Origin: Limiplasma sp034927815
GTDB taxonomy: Bacteria > Bacillota > Clostridia > Christensenellales > Aristaeellaceae
Assembly: GCA_034927815.1 (NCBI GenBank)
Contig: JAYFPK010000037.1
Coordinates: 9,802-73,801 of the forward strand
DNA: 64,000 nucleotides
Reading direction: 5' to 3'
The notes under the pieces are model-generated. The model was not told where the DNA came from. It saw only the letters and a list, made by a program, of their open reading frames with translations, and made no database searches. The stretch's first letter is position 1, and every line of letters starts with the position of its first letter. A program made the position numbers and the translations under genes. Of the stretch, positions 36,237 through 44,652 are shown in pieces.

Positions 36237-38494
36237 CCGGCCACCTCCGTTTCCGCCGCCAGCAGCGGGCTTTTGGTCCCTGTGTAAAACAGCCGCAGCA
36301 CATGCAAGGCCCTGGTACAGCCGATGTAGAGCAGGCTCCTGTCCTCCGGGCCGCCATAGCGGCCGGCGTCCACGCCGTAAAGGAGCGCCGCGTCAAATTC
36401 CAGGCCCTTGGCGGTGTAGAGCGAAAGGATGGAGATACGGTCATTTTGAAGGGCGCCCTCCGTGCCCACCAGCACGACGCGGGGCTCTCCCTTGAGCCGC
36501 TGATACAGGGCCTTGGCGTCCCGCTGGGTTTTGCAAAGCAGCGCCACGGAGCGGTGCCCGGCCTGTAAGCATTGCCGGGCGTGCTGTAGCAGCAGCGCGT
36601 CCAGCTCCTTTTCGTTTGCGGCGCTGTGAAGGCTCGGCTTTTCGCCGGAGCGGCTGAAGCATTCCCCGGCGGTTCCCGGGGGCAAGAACCGGGCGCTGAA
36701 GGCCCAAATCTCCCGGGTGCAGCGGAAGCTTTTGTCCAGCGTCACCAACAGGCTGTTGGCTTTGCCAAAGGCATTGTTCATGTCGTCATACAGCGAAAGT
36801 CCGGCGGGGCCCGCCAGCGTCTGCTGCACATCCCCCAGCAAGGTAAAGCGGGCCTTGGGAAAGAGCAGCTTCAGCAGCGCGGCGTGCAGCGCGTCCAGGT
36901 CCTGGGCTTCGTCCACCACCACCTGCCGCAGGGAGGTATGCGCCTTGGGACCGTTCACCCGGGCCTCCAGGTAGGCGATGGCGGCGGCGTCCTCATAGGG
37001 GAGCGCGTTTCCCATAAGGCGCTCCAGAGTAGCCAGGCGGAGGGGCTCGATGTCCCGCTGGGGCAAAAGCCCCGCGGCCAGGCGGCCAAAGGCCTCCCGG
37101 TTTGAAAACAGCCCGCGGTACAGCGCGGCGCAGTCCAACCTCGTAAACGCGCGGATTTGCGCAAGGAGCCGCCCGCTCTCCCGGATGGAGAGCATCCGGG
37201 CGTAGGGCTGGGCTTCCAAGGCATGCTGGGGGCAGCGCCTCGTAAATTCCAGTAGCTGTTCGTACCGGGCGGGAACCAGGGGGTGAATCCGCTCCCAGAG
37301 GGCCTTTTCCAGCCTTCGCAGCCGCAGGCCCAGGGGAATGTTCTTCACGGAATTGCACACGCAGACCCGGCACCACTGGGCGTTGGCCACCTGACGGCCA
37401 TCGTATTGCACATCGCAAAAGGGAATCCATTTTTGGGGCAGTTCCCGGACCCACCTCTCCAGCAAGGTCAAAAACGCCCCGGAGCCCTTGAAGCTCCGGG
37501 AGAAGCGCATCCGGTCCTTTTCCTCCCCGGGGGGCTCGGTGAGAAACGCCTCCACCCAGGCGCTCCGGGGCTCAATTTTCAGGCCCGGAAGCAGGTTTGC
37601 CAGCAGCTCCTCCAGCAGCAAGGTCTGCACCTGCTTTTCCCCCAGGTCTGGAAGCACCTGGGAGATATACCGCTCGAAGGTGGCGTTGGGCGCCAGCACC
37701 AAAATTTCGTTGGGGGACAGGCGGTCCTTTTGCAAGCCCTGGTACATGAGGTACGCCACCCGGTGCAGCGCCACGGAGGTTTTTCCGCTGCCCGCGGAGC
37801 CTTGCACCATGAGCAGCTCGGCCTTCATGTCCCGGATGATCCTGTCCTGATCCCGCTGGATGGTCTCCACGATGCTCTTCATGGAGGCGGAGGCGGGCTG
37901 GGAGAGCAGCTCCCGCAGGAAATGGTCCATCACCTGTTCGTTGGAATCGAAGTAATACAGCAATTCCCCGTGGTGGATCTCATATTGGCGCTTGAGCAGC
38001 ACCTCCCCCTCCACGGTCCCGGCGGGGGCTTCGTACTTGGCGGGCCCCAGGCCATATTGGTAGAAGACGCTGGCAATGGGTACCCGCCAGTCGTAGATGT
38101 GGATTTTCATAGGGCTCTTTTCCATAAGGGTGGCCCGGCCAATGTAGATGGGCTGGGTTTTGCCGTCTGCAAAGCGGAAGTCGATCCGGGCAAAGTAGGG
38201 GTTCTCGCCCATCCTGAGAAGGGTGCGGATGGATTCCCCGGTGTTTTCCTGGGCGGAGGTCATTTGGGTCAGGGAGTGTGTGCCCTGGCTCAGCTCCGCC
38301 AGGTCCGCAAAGCCCTGGAAGCTGTACAGGCCGCCCACATCCATTTGGTTGCTTTCCATCCGCTCCTCCTGGATGGCGCGGATGATTTGCGCGTACCGGA
38401 CGCTTTCCTGGGCGGCTGTGTCCAACTGCCGCCCAATGATGGCAAGGGTTTGCGCCAAGTGCTGCTTTTCTTGCTGAAGCTCGTCTTGTTCCAT
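36233..38494 (-). CDS. HelD-like superfamily 1 helicase/ATPase
   Basis: This 753-residue protein has an N-terminal antiparallel coiled-coil arm (about 1-50, QQEKQHLAQTLAIIGRQLDTAAQE), then UvrD/Rep-type motor motifs: GSAGSGKTS Walker A (near 232), VVDEAQDLDALH Walker B, GDVQQTL, and YTAKGLEFDAALLYG with YIGCTRAL at the end. The arm plus split helicase core is the layout of HelD, which in Gram-positives releases and recycles stalled RNA polymerase. GGGAGGG precedes the start. A short ACP-like gene follows with a 4-base overlap. Confidence 0.88.
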   Translation of the reverse strand: MEQDELQQEKQHLAQTLAIIGRQLDTAAQESVRYAQIIRAIQEERMESNQMDVGGLYSFQGFADLAELSQGTHSLTQMTSAQENTGESIRTLLRMGENPYFARIDFRFADGKTQPIYIGRATLMEKSPMKIHIYDWRVPIASVFYQYGLGPAKYEAPAGTVEGEVLLKRQYEIHHGELLYYFDSNEQVMDHFLRELLSQPASASMKSIVETIQRDQDRIIRDMKAELLMVQGSAGSGKTSVALHRVAYLMYQGLQKDRLSPNEILVLAPNATFERYISQVLPDLGEKQVQTLLLEELLANLLPGLKIEPRSAWVEAFLTEPPGEEKDRMRFSRSFKGSGAFLTLLERWVRELPQKWIPFCDVQYDGRQVANAQWCRVCVCNSVKNIPLGLRLRRLEKALWERIHPLVPARYEQLLEFTRRCPQHALEAQPYARMLSIRESGRLLAQIRAFTRLDCAALYRGLFSNREAFGRLAAGLLPQRDIEPLRLATLERLMGNALPYEDAAAIAYLEARVNGPKAHTSLRQVVVDEAQDLDALHAALLKLLFPKARFTLLGDVQQTLAGPAGLSLYDDMNNAFGKANSLLVTLDKSFRCTREIWAFSARFLPPGTAGECFSRSGEKPSLHSAANEKELDALLLQHARQCLQAGHRSVALLCKTQRDAKALYQRLKGEPRVVLVGTEGALQNDRISILSLYTAKGLEFDAALLYGVDAGRYGGPEDRSLLYIGCTRALHVLRLFYTGTKSPLLAAETEVAG

Positions 38495-38616
38495 ACAGCG
38501 TTCCCTCCCGGCCCTTGATGTCCGCTTAGCCTACCACAGATGCCGGGAAAGATACAGACTATTCTTTTTTGCCAAAACGTGCTATCATAGAGATAGAAAG
38601 AGGATACAAAGCGGTT

Positions 38617-38647
38617 GCCCTTGGGAGGCAGTCCGAAGGGCTTTTTT
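38617..38647 (+). terminator. Hairpin with T-run between helD and rarA
   Basis: GCCCTT (38617-38622) and AAGGGC (38636-38641) form a short stem followed by TTTTTT on the plus strand. Both neighbours are on the minus strand, so it either ends a small unannotated plus-strand transcript or is incidental. Confidence 0.4.
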
Positions 38648-38678
38648 GCGCCGGGCTCCCTTCACGCTGCCAAGGGCG

Positions 38679-39998
38679 CTACCCCTTGTGCTGCCGCTTC
38701 CATTCCTTGATCTGCTCCAGCCGCGCCTTGTACTTCGCCTCCAGGCCCTGCTCCGTGGGTTGGTAGTATTCCCTGCCCAGCAAAGAATCGGGCAGGCATT
38801 GCATATTGGTCAGCTTGTCCAGGGTGTCATGGGCGTACTGGTAGCCCTTGCCGTAGTCCAGCTCCTCCATGAGCCGCGTGGGGGCGTTGCGGATCACCAG
38901 GGGCACCGGTTCGGCCAGCTGGGTCAGCGCGTCCTTTTTGGCGTTGCCATAGGCCAGGTACAGGGCGTTGGACTTGGGGGCCATGGCCATGTACACCACG
39001 GCCTGGGTCAGGTGCACGCTGCATTCCGGCATGCCGATGAAATGGCACGCCTGGTAGGCCGCCACGGCGGTCTCCAGCGCCCGGGGGTCCGCAAGGCCGA
39101 CGTCCTCGCTGGCGAAGCGTACCACCCGCCGCGCCACATACAGCGGGTCCTCCCCGGCCTCCAGCATGCGGGCCAGCCAGTATACGGCGGCGTCCGGGTC
39201 GGAGTTGCGCATGGACTTGTGCAAGGCGGAAATCAGGTTGTAGTGCTCCTCGCCCTTCTTGTCGTACAGCAAGGACTTTTTGGAAATGCACTGTTCCAGG
39301 GTTTCCGGCGACACGGTGACGGTGTCCCCCTCCATGTCCCCGTTGAGGACCACCATCTCCAACGTGGAAAGGGCCGCCCGGGCGTCGCCGTTGGCGAACC
39401 GGGCGATAACCTCCAGCGTGTCCGGGGCGAGCACGACGTTTTGCCGGCCAAACCCCCGGGGGTCCTTTAGCGCCCGGGAGAGAAGCTCCGTCAGCTCCCG
39501 GGGCTGCAGCGCCTGCAGCACAAAGACCTTGCAGCGGGACAGCAGCGCCCCGTTGATTTCAAAGGAAGGGTTTTCCGTGGTGGCGCCGATCAAAATGATG
39601 CTCCCCTTCTCCACAAAGGGCAAAAACGCGTCCTGCTGCGCCTTGTTGAAGCGGTGAATCTCATCCACAAACAAAATGGTCTGGATGCCGAACTTGCGGT
39701 TGCCCTCGGCCTGCTGCATCACGGTGCGGATTTCCTTGATGCCGCTGGTAACCGCGGAAAAATCGATGAACTCCGCCTTGGAATGCCCCGCGACGATGCG
39801 GGCCAAGGTGGTTTTGCCCACGCCCGGCGGCCCCCAGAAGATCATGGAGGAGACCCGGTCGCTTTCGATCAGGCGGCGCAGCACCTTGCCTTCGCCAAGC
39901 AGGTGGCGCTGGCCTACAAACTCGTCCAGGGTCCGGGGGCGCAGCCGGGCGGCCAGCGGCTGGGCGTCCTGGGTTTGAAAAAGCGTCTGCTGCTCCAT
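38679..39998 (-). CDS. rarA: Replication-associated recombination protein A (MgsA family AAA ATPase)
   Basis: This 439-residue AAA+ protein acts at stalled replication forks. It has the family opening QPLAARLRPRTLDEFVGQRHLLGEGKVLRRLIESD, Walker A GPPGVGKTT (about 56-64), Walker B ILFVDEIHRFNKAQQDAFLP, sensor 1 GATTENPSF and the RarA-type C-terminal domain (KSMRNSDPDAAVYWLARMLEAGEDPLYVARRVVRFASEDVGLADP). Full length. GAGGAGAGGG precedes the start. It lies upstream of helD on the same strand but is separated by about 180 bases. Confidence 0.96.
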   Translation of the reverse strand: MEQQTLFQTQDAQPLAARLRPRTLDEFVGQRHLLGEGKVLRRLIESDRVSSMIFWGPPGVGKTTLARIVAGHSKAEFIDFSAVTSGIKEIRTVMQQAEGNRKFGIQTILFVDEIHRFNKAQQDAFLPFVEKGSIILIGATTENPSFEINGALLSRCKVFVLQALQPRELTELLSRALKDPRGFGRQNVVLAPDTLEVIARFANGDARAALSTLEMVVLNGDMEGDTVTVSPETLEQCISKKSLLYDKKGEEHYNLISALHKSMRNSDPDAAVYWLARMLEAGEDPLYVARRVVRFASEDVGLADPRALETAVAAYQACHFIGMPECSVHLTQAVVYMAMAPKSNALYLAYGNAKKDALTQLAEPVPLVIRNAPTRLMEELDYGKGYQYAHDTLDKLTNMQCLPDSLLGREYYQPTEQGLEAKYKARLEQIKEWKRQHKG

Positions 39999-40258
39999 CC
40001 TTTTCCCTCTCCTCTGCTCTTTCTTGCATTATAAGGCCCTCCCCGGGCGGACGCAAGGGGAACAGGCGAAGGCCTCCGCTTCCATGGGTAATATTGAATA
40101 GGATGCGGGCGGAAACGCTTCCAAGGCGGCGCTATATTTGGGGGAATCCCCGGCCTTTGCGCGGTTTTTGCAAAGCGCTGTACAGGAAAGTCCAGCCAGT
40201 CTCATAGAAATGTTCCCGCACACAAGGAAAAAAACTGGACAGATATTACAAATTTGCC

Positions 40259-40287
40259 TTGACAAGGCCGGGAGCCTGTGATATGAT
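40259..40287 (+). promoter_or_regulatory. Promoter of the oligosaccharide importer operon
   Basis: TTGACA (40259-40264) and TATGAT (40282-40287) are spaced exactly 17 bp. It is 400 bases before the first gene, implying a long leader. The 39999-40258 stretch contains nothing else I can support. Confidence 0.7.
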
Positions 40288-40292
40288 TGCAC

Positions 40293-40687
40293 TATCAACA
40301 AATTGGCTAAGAAAAGAGTGTGGTTTTTGGCATTGGGACGGCCCCGCGAGGCTCCTGGCGCCGCAAAAAGATTGGACTGAGCGTTTCAATGTACTCAAAG
40401 AGAACATAAGGTGCCCGGCGTACCCATTGGACTGCGCAAACAGGCGCAGGAAAATGAGGCGGCGTAGGGTTTAAGTGAAGTATGTCCAAAAGGGTGCCGC
40501 CACAAGGCAGAGGGGCTTGGGTGGCGGTGGCAATGAGATGGCGCAAGGGCTGAAACCCGCTCCTTGAGTCGGATTTTGCGACGGTTTTTTCCCAGGGCGG
40601 GGATTGGGACCCCGGCAGGCTTTCATCCCTAATATCGAGGCGTTGCGCTTCCAGATATTACATACTATGAAAAGGAGGAACCCAACC
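40293..40687 (+). other. Long 5' leader of unknown function
   Basis: About 395 untranslated bases separate the promoter from the binding-protein gene. The leader contains GC-rich stem candidates, for example TGCCGCCAC near 40494 with GTGGCGGTGGCA near 40520, and GCGGGGATTGGGACCCCGG near 40596. I could not match it to a known riboswitch, 6S RNA, RNase P RNA or tmRNA. The short frames in it have no ribosome site. Confidence 0.4.
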
Positions 40688-42028
40688 ATGAAGAAACTGC
40701 TCTCTGTGGTACTCGTCGCCCTGATGCTGCTGGGCAGCGTCACCTTTGCCGTGGCAGAGGAAAAGGTCACCCTAAACATCTGGTCCTTCACCAATGAACT
40801 GGAAGGAATGATCAGCAAGTATTTCACCCCCGCCCATCCCAACATTGAGATCACCTACACCCTGTATCCCACCGATGCCGGGGAATACACCAGCAAGGTG
40901 GACGCCCTGCTGGGCACCGACGCCGCCAATGCCGAGGCGCCCGATGTGTTCGCGTTGGAAGCTGCTTTCGTGAAGAAGTATGTGGACAGCGACTGGACCG
41001 CCAACCTCCTGGACATCGGCTTTGAAGAGGCTGATTTCGCCAGCTGCATTCCCGCGATGCTGCAGATTGGCACCAACAACGACACCGGCGTGCACAAGGG
41101 CCTGGCCTGGCAGTCCACCCCCGGCGCGCTGTTCTACAGGGCTTCCCTGGCGGAAAAATACCTGGGCGTGACCACCCCCGAGGAGTTCCAGGCCAAGGTC
41201 GCCGATTGGGATACCTTTATGGAAACCGCCCAGGAGCTGAAGGAAGCCTCCGGCGGCGCTGTGAAGATGTTCAACTCCCTGGGCGATATCTGGAACGCCT
41301 ATCAGTACAGCCGCACCCAGCCCTGGGTGGTGGACGGCAAGCTGGTCATCGACGATGTGCTGCTGGACTACGTGGATCTTTGCAAAGAGGCGGAGACCGA
41401 CGATCTGTACAACAAGGGCACCGCTTGGACCGAGTCCTGGTTTGAGGGCATGAAGACCGACATCACCATGTGCTACCTCCTGCCCACCTGGGGCTTGCAC
41501 TATGTGCTCAAGCCCAACTGCGGCAACTATGACGCCGAAACCGACGCCGCGGTTCCCGATGCGGCGGGCACCTATGGCGATTGGCGCATGGTGGACGGCC
41601 CTGTGGGCTACTCCTGGGGCGGCACCTGGCTGGCCGCGAACTCCGCCAAGGTTGCTGGTGCGGACGAGGCCAAGCTGGCGGCTATCAAGGAGTTCATCCG
41701 TTTCTTCACCCTGGATGAGGATTTCCTCTACACCTATGCCAAGGATTCCGGCGACTTCGTGTCCAACAACGCCATCGTGGACAAGGTCATCGCCGAGGGC
41801 GGCATCCCCAACCCGTTCCTGGGCGGACAGGACCATTACAGCGCTTTTGCCACCGCCGCCAACCTGGCCAACGGCGCGATCATGAGCCGCTTTGACGAGA
41901 CCCTCAACACCCTCTGGGCCGACAACGTGACGACCCCCTACTCCAAGGGCGAAGTGGAATTCGACGACGCCATCGCCACCTTCAAGGAGAAAGTAGCCGC
42001 CGCGTACACCGATCTGGTCATCGAGTAA
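40688..42028 (+). CDS. Carbohydrate ABC transporter substrate-binding protein (CUT1 type)
   Basis: This 446-residue exported protein has a signal peptide ending near FAVAEE and a MalE/UgpB-like solute-binding fold (VTLNIWSFTNELEGMISKYF..., PDVFALEAAFVKKYVDS, SWGGTWLAANSAK). AAAGGAGGAACC precedes ATG 40688; the open frame upstream is in the leader. Typical type 1 signal, no lipobox. Two permeases and an intracellular GH3 glycosidase follow, so the ligand is probably a plant-derived oligosaccharide. The ATPase is missing, as is normal for CUT1 operons that share MsmK. Confidence 0.9.
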   Translation: MKKLLSVVLVALMLLGSVTFAVAEEKVTLNIWSFTNELEGMISKYFTPAHPNIEITYTLYPTDAGEYTSKVDALLGTDAANAEAPDVFALEAAFVKKYVDSDWTANLLDIGFEEADFASCIPAMLQIGTNNDTGVHKGLAWQSTPGALFYRASLAEKYLGVTTPEEFQAKVADWDTFMETAQELKEASGGAVKMFNSLGDIWNAYQYSRTQPWVVDGKLVIDDVLLDYVDLCKEAETDDLYNKGTAWTESWFEGMKTDITMCYLLPTWGLHYVLKPNCGNYDAETDAAVPDAAGTYGDWRMVDGPVGYSWGGTWLAANSAKVAGADEAKLAAIKEFIRFFTLDEDFLYTYAKDSGDFVSNNAIVDKVIAEGGIPNPFLGGQDHYSAFATAANLANGAIMSRFDETLNTLWADNVTTPYSKGEVEFDDAIATFKEKVAAAYTDLVIE

Positions 42029-42059
42029 GCCCAAAGGCACCCGTTCCCTTCACGACTTC

Positions 42060-42098
42060 GGCTGCCTTCTGCTTCTGTACGAGGCAGAGGCAGCCTTT
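42060..42098 (+). terminator. Intercistronic hairpin after the binding-protein gene
   Basis: GGCTGCC..CTGC pairs with GCAG..GGCAGCC, followed by TTTCTTCC. It probably attenuates read-through so that the binding protein is made in excess over the permeases. Confidence 0.65.
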
Positions 42099-42175
42099 CT
42101 TCCTTTCACCTCCGGCAGGATCGCTCCTGGCTTACCCATGGGGCGAGGCAAATTCAGAAAAGGAGGGCCAGCTCC

Positions 42176-43156
42176 ATGAGAAACGATTTGGCGGTCCGGG
42201 CCAAGGCTGCGCGCAAGGGCCTGAGCAAAGTCAATTACAACCGGTACGGCTATTTTTTCGTCCTCCCGTTTGTGGTGGTTTTTATTATTTTTCAGCTGTA
42301 TCCAATCCTGTTCACCTTCCGGACCTCTTTTTCCGACGCCATCGGCTGGGAGAAAATCAACGCCAGCGCCCTGATCGGAACCGGGAATTATAAGCTGTTC
42401 TTTGATCCTGGCAGCGTATTGTTCAAGGAGTTTTGGACCACCTTTCAAAATACCTTGCTGATCTGGATCGTCAACTTCGTTCCGCAAATTGTGATGGCCT
42501 TGCTATTGGCCAACTGGTTTACCGACAGCCGCATGCGCCTGCGCTTCCAGGGCGGCTTTAAGGTAATCATTTTTATGCCCAACATCATCACGGCGGCCAC
42601 CATCGCCATCCTGTTCTTTTCCCTCTTCGGCTATCCCGTGGCCCCTGTGAATACGCTGATGCAGCAGATAGGCGTTTTCAGCAAGCCCTTTGAATTTTTC
42701 CGCAATGTGGAGGCAAGCCGGGGCATTATCAGCTTTATCCAATGGTGGATGTGGTACGGCAATACCATGATTATTCTCACCGCCGGAATCCTGGGCATCG
42801 ACCCGACGCTCTTTGAGGCGGGCCTGGTGGACGGGTGCAGAAGCCGGGACATTTTCTGGAAAATTACCATGCCGCTGATTAAGCCTATCCTGCTTTACAC
42901 CTTGGTCACCAGCATGATCGGCGGCTTGCAGATGTTTGATATTCCCCATTTGCTCACCCAGGGGAACCCCAACGGAACCACCAACACCGTCGCCCGCTTC
43001 ATCTACAACCAGGCTTTTACCGGTTCTCGCAACTTCAACTATGCCAGCGCCGCGTCGGTGATTCTGTTTGGGATGATTGTGGTGGCCAGCACCATCATGT
43101 TCTTGATGATGAACGACAGGGACCATACCAAGCTTGCCAGGAGGGATGCGAAATGA
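42176..43156 (+). CDS. Carbohydrate ABC transporter permease, MalF-type
   Basis: This 326-residue membrane protein has about six to seven transmembrane segments and the EAA loop (EAGLVDGCRSRDIFWKITMPLIKPILLY), which contacts the ATPase. Ending and size match CUT1 MalF-type subunits. AAAAGGAGGG precedes ATG 42176. It overlaps the second permease gene by four bases (ATGA). Confidence 0.93.
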   Translation: MRNDLAVRAKAARKGLSKVNYNRYGYFFVLPFVVVFIIFQLYPILFTFRTSFSDAIGWEKINASALIGTGNYKLFFDPGSVLFKEFWTTFQNTLLIWIVNFVPQIVMALLLANWFTDSRMRLRFQGGFKVIIFMPNIITAATIAILFFSLFGYPVAPVNTLMQQIGVFSKPFEFFRNVEASRGIISFIQWWMWYGNTMIILTAGILGIDPTLFEAGLVDGCRSRDIFWKITMPLIKPILLYTLVTSMIGGLQMFDIPHLLTQGNPNGTTNTVARFIYNQAFTGSRNFNYASAASVILFGMIVVASTIMFLMMNDRDHTKLARRDAK

Positions 43157-44631
43157 AGCGAAGCGGGCAAATCCTTTTTGTGCTGCTGATGACCGTTACC
43201 ATCGCGGCCATGTTCCTGCCCTTGGCAACCTTTGAGGAGTCCCTAACGGCGGCTTCCAGCGCCGGCATTGAAAAGAGCCAGGAGAAGCTGGTGGACCTTC
43301 AGCGGGCCATGGACCGCTATGTGAAGAACAACGACACGGAGAAGATGACCAAGCAACAGGCGAAGATCGACAAGGAGCAGGCGAAGCTGGATGAGCTGCT
43401 GGCCGAGGCGGAGGTGGCGGCGGCCCAGGAGGGCGGAGGCGGGGAGACCTATGCCATGCTCCCCAACGCTGTCCTTCCCCAGCGCCTTTCCTTTGACCAG
43501 ACCCGGATCAACGAGGCCCGGAACTATCAGCCCAATGACGGGCAGTACGTGGCGCTGGTCTACGCCTCCGCGGCGATGCTCCTGGTATCCCTGGGGCTCT
43601 TTCTCCTGGGAGGCGTCAAGGATGTGAGCAAATACTTCACTTTCTCCAGCGTCTTCAACCTGGCGGCGGTGGTGACCCTTGTGTACTGCATCCTCCGCCT
43701 GAAGGCCTTTCCCATCCAGCAGCCCTTCAGCGACGCGAAGCTCACCTGGGTGCAATATGTGCTGATCCTCGCGCCCATCATCGCTCTGGCGGTCAATATC
43801 GCCTTCATGCACCGCACCAAGCGCACCATGCTGTACGTGCTGCTGACCTTCCTGAGCATCCTGAGCTTGCTGCCCTTCTGGATCATGATCGTCAACGCCA
43901 CCCGGTCCACCTATGAGATCCAGCAGGGCATGTCGCTGCTGCCCAGCTCGTATTTCCAAAACAACCTGCGAATCCTCACCAGCAAGAACTTCGACGTGAT
44001 GGTGGGCTTCCGCAACAGCGCCATCATCGCCTTCGGGTCCACCATCTTGGGCGTGTATTTCTCCGCGCTTACGGCTTATGCCCTGACGGTGTACCAGTTC
44101 AAGGGGAGCAAGCAGCTTTACAAGTTCATCCTGCTGATCATCATGATTCCCACCCAGGTCACGGCCACGGGCTTTTACATGTCCATGTACCGGATGGATT
44201 TGACCAACAGCTTCGCCCCCCTGATCATCCCCGCCATCGCCTCGCCCAGCACCGTGTTTTTCATGAAGCAGTATTTGGCGGCCAACTTCCAGCTCTCCCT
44301 GGTGGAGGCGGCCCGCATCGACGGCTCTGGAGAGTTCTTCACCTACAACCGCATCGTCATGCCCATCATGGTGCCCGCGCTGGCGACCATGGGCATCATG
44401 GCGGTGATCGGCTCCTGGAACAACTATCTTACGCCTCTGATGCTGCTGTCCAACCCCGATATGCGCACCTTGCCCATGATGGTGAAGGAGCTGCGGGGCG
44501 ATATCTACCGCACGGAATACGGCTCCATTTACCTGGGACTGGCGCTGACGGCCCTTCCCCTGATTTTGGTGTACTTTGCCCTGAGCAAATACATCATTCA
44601 GGGAATCGCGGTGGGCGGCGTCAAGGAATAA
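43153..44631 (+). CDS. Carbohydrate ABC transporter permease, MalG-type, with a large N-terminal extension
   Basis: The last 280 or so residues are a normal CUT1 MalG-type permease with the EAA loop (EAARIDGSGEFFTYNRIVMPIMVPALATMG). The total of 492 residues is about 200 more than usual. The extra part has a first membrane segment (about 7-27), a charged Lys/Glu/Gln-rich helical stretch (about 38-92, coiled-coil-like: AKIDKEQAKLDELLAEAEVAAAQEG), a Gly-rich turn, then three further membrane segments before the permease core. The reading frame is continuous and coupled to the upstream gene, so this is a real fusion or extension, not a misassigned start. Confidence 0.88.
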   Translation: MKRSGQILFVLLMTVTIAAMFLPLATFEESLTAASSAGIEKSQEKLVDLQRAMDRYVKNNDTEKMTKQQAKIDKEQAKLDELLAEAEVAAAQEGGGGETYAMLPNAVLPQRLSFDQTRINEARNYQPNDGQYVALVYASAAMLLVSLGLFLLGGVKDVSKYFTFSSVFNLAAVVTLVYCILRLKAFPIQQPFSDAKLTWVQYVLILAPIIALAVNIAFMHRTKRTMLYVLLTFLSILSLLPFWIMIVNATRSTYEIQQGMSLLPSSYFQNNLRILTSKNFDVMVGFRNSAIIAFGSTILGVYFSALTAYALTVYQFKGSKQLYKFILLIIMIPTQVTATGFYMSMYRMDLTNSFAPLIIPAIASPSTVFFMKQYLAANFQLSLVEAARIDGSGEFFTYNRIVMPIMVPALATMGIMAVIGSWNNYLTPLMLLSNPDMRTLPMMVKELRGDIYRTEYGSIYLGLALTALPLILVYFALSKYIIQGIAVGGVKE

Positions 44632-44652
44632 AATGTGAAAGGGAGACTCCAC

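Noticed and set aside
40293..40687. 6S RNA, RNase P RNA or tmRNA next to rarA
   Set aside because: 6S genes can lie near rarA, but I could not find the closing stem or conserved bubble of 6S, nor the conserved blocks of RNase P RNA or tmRNA.
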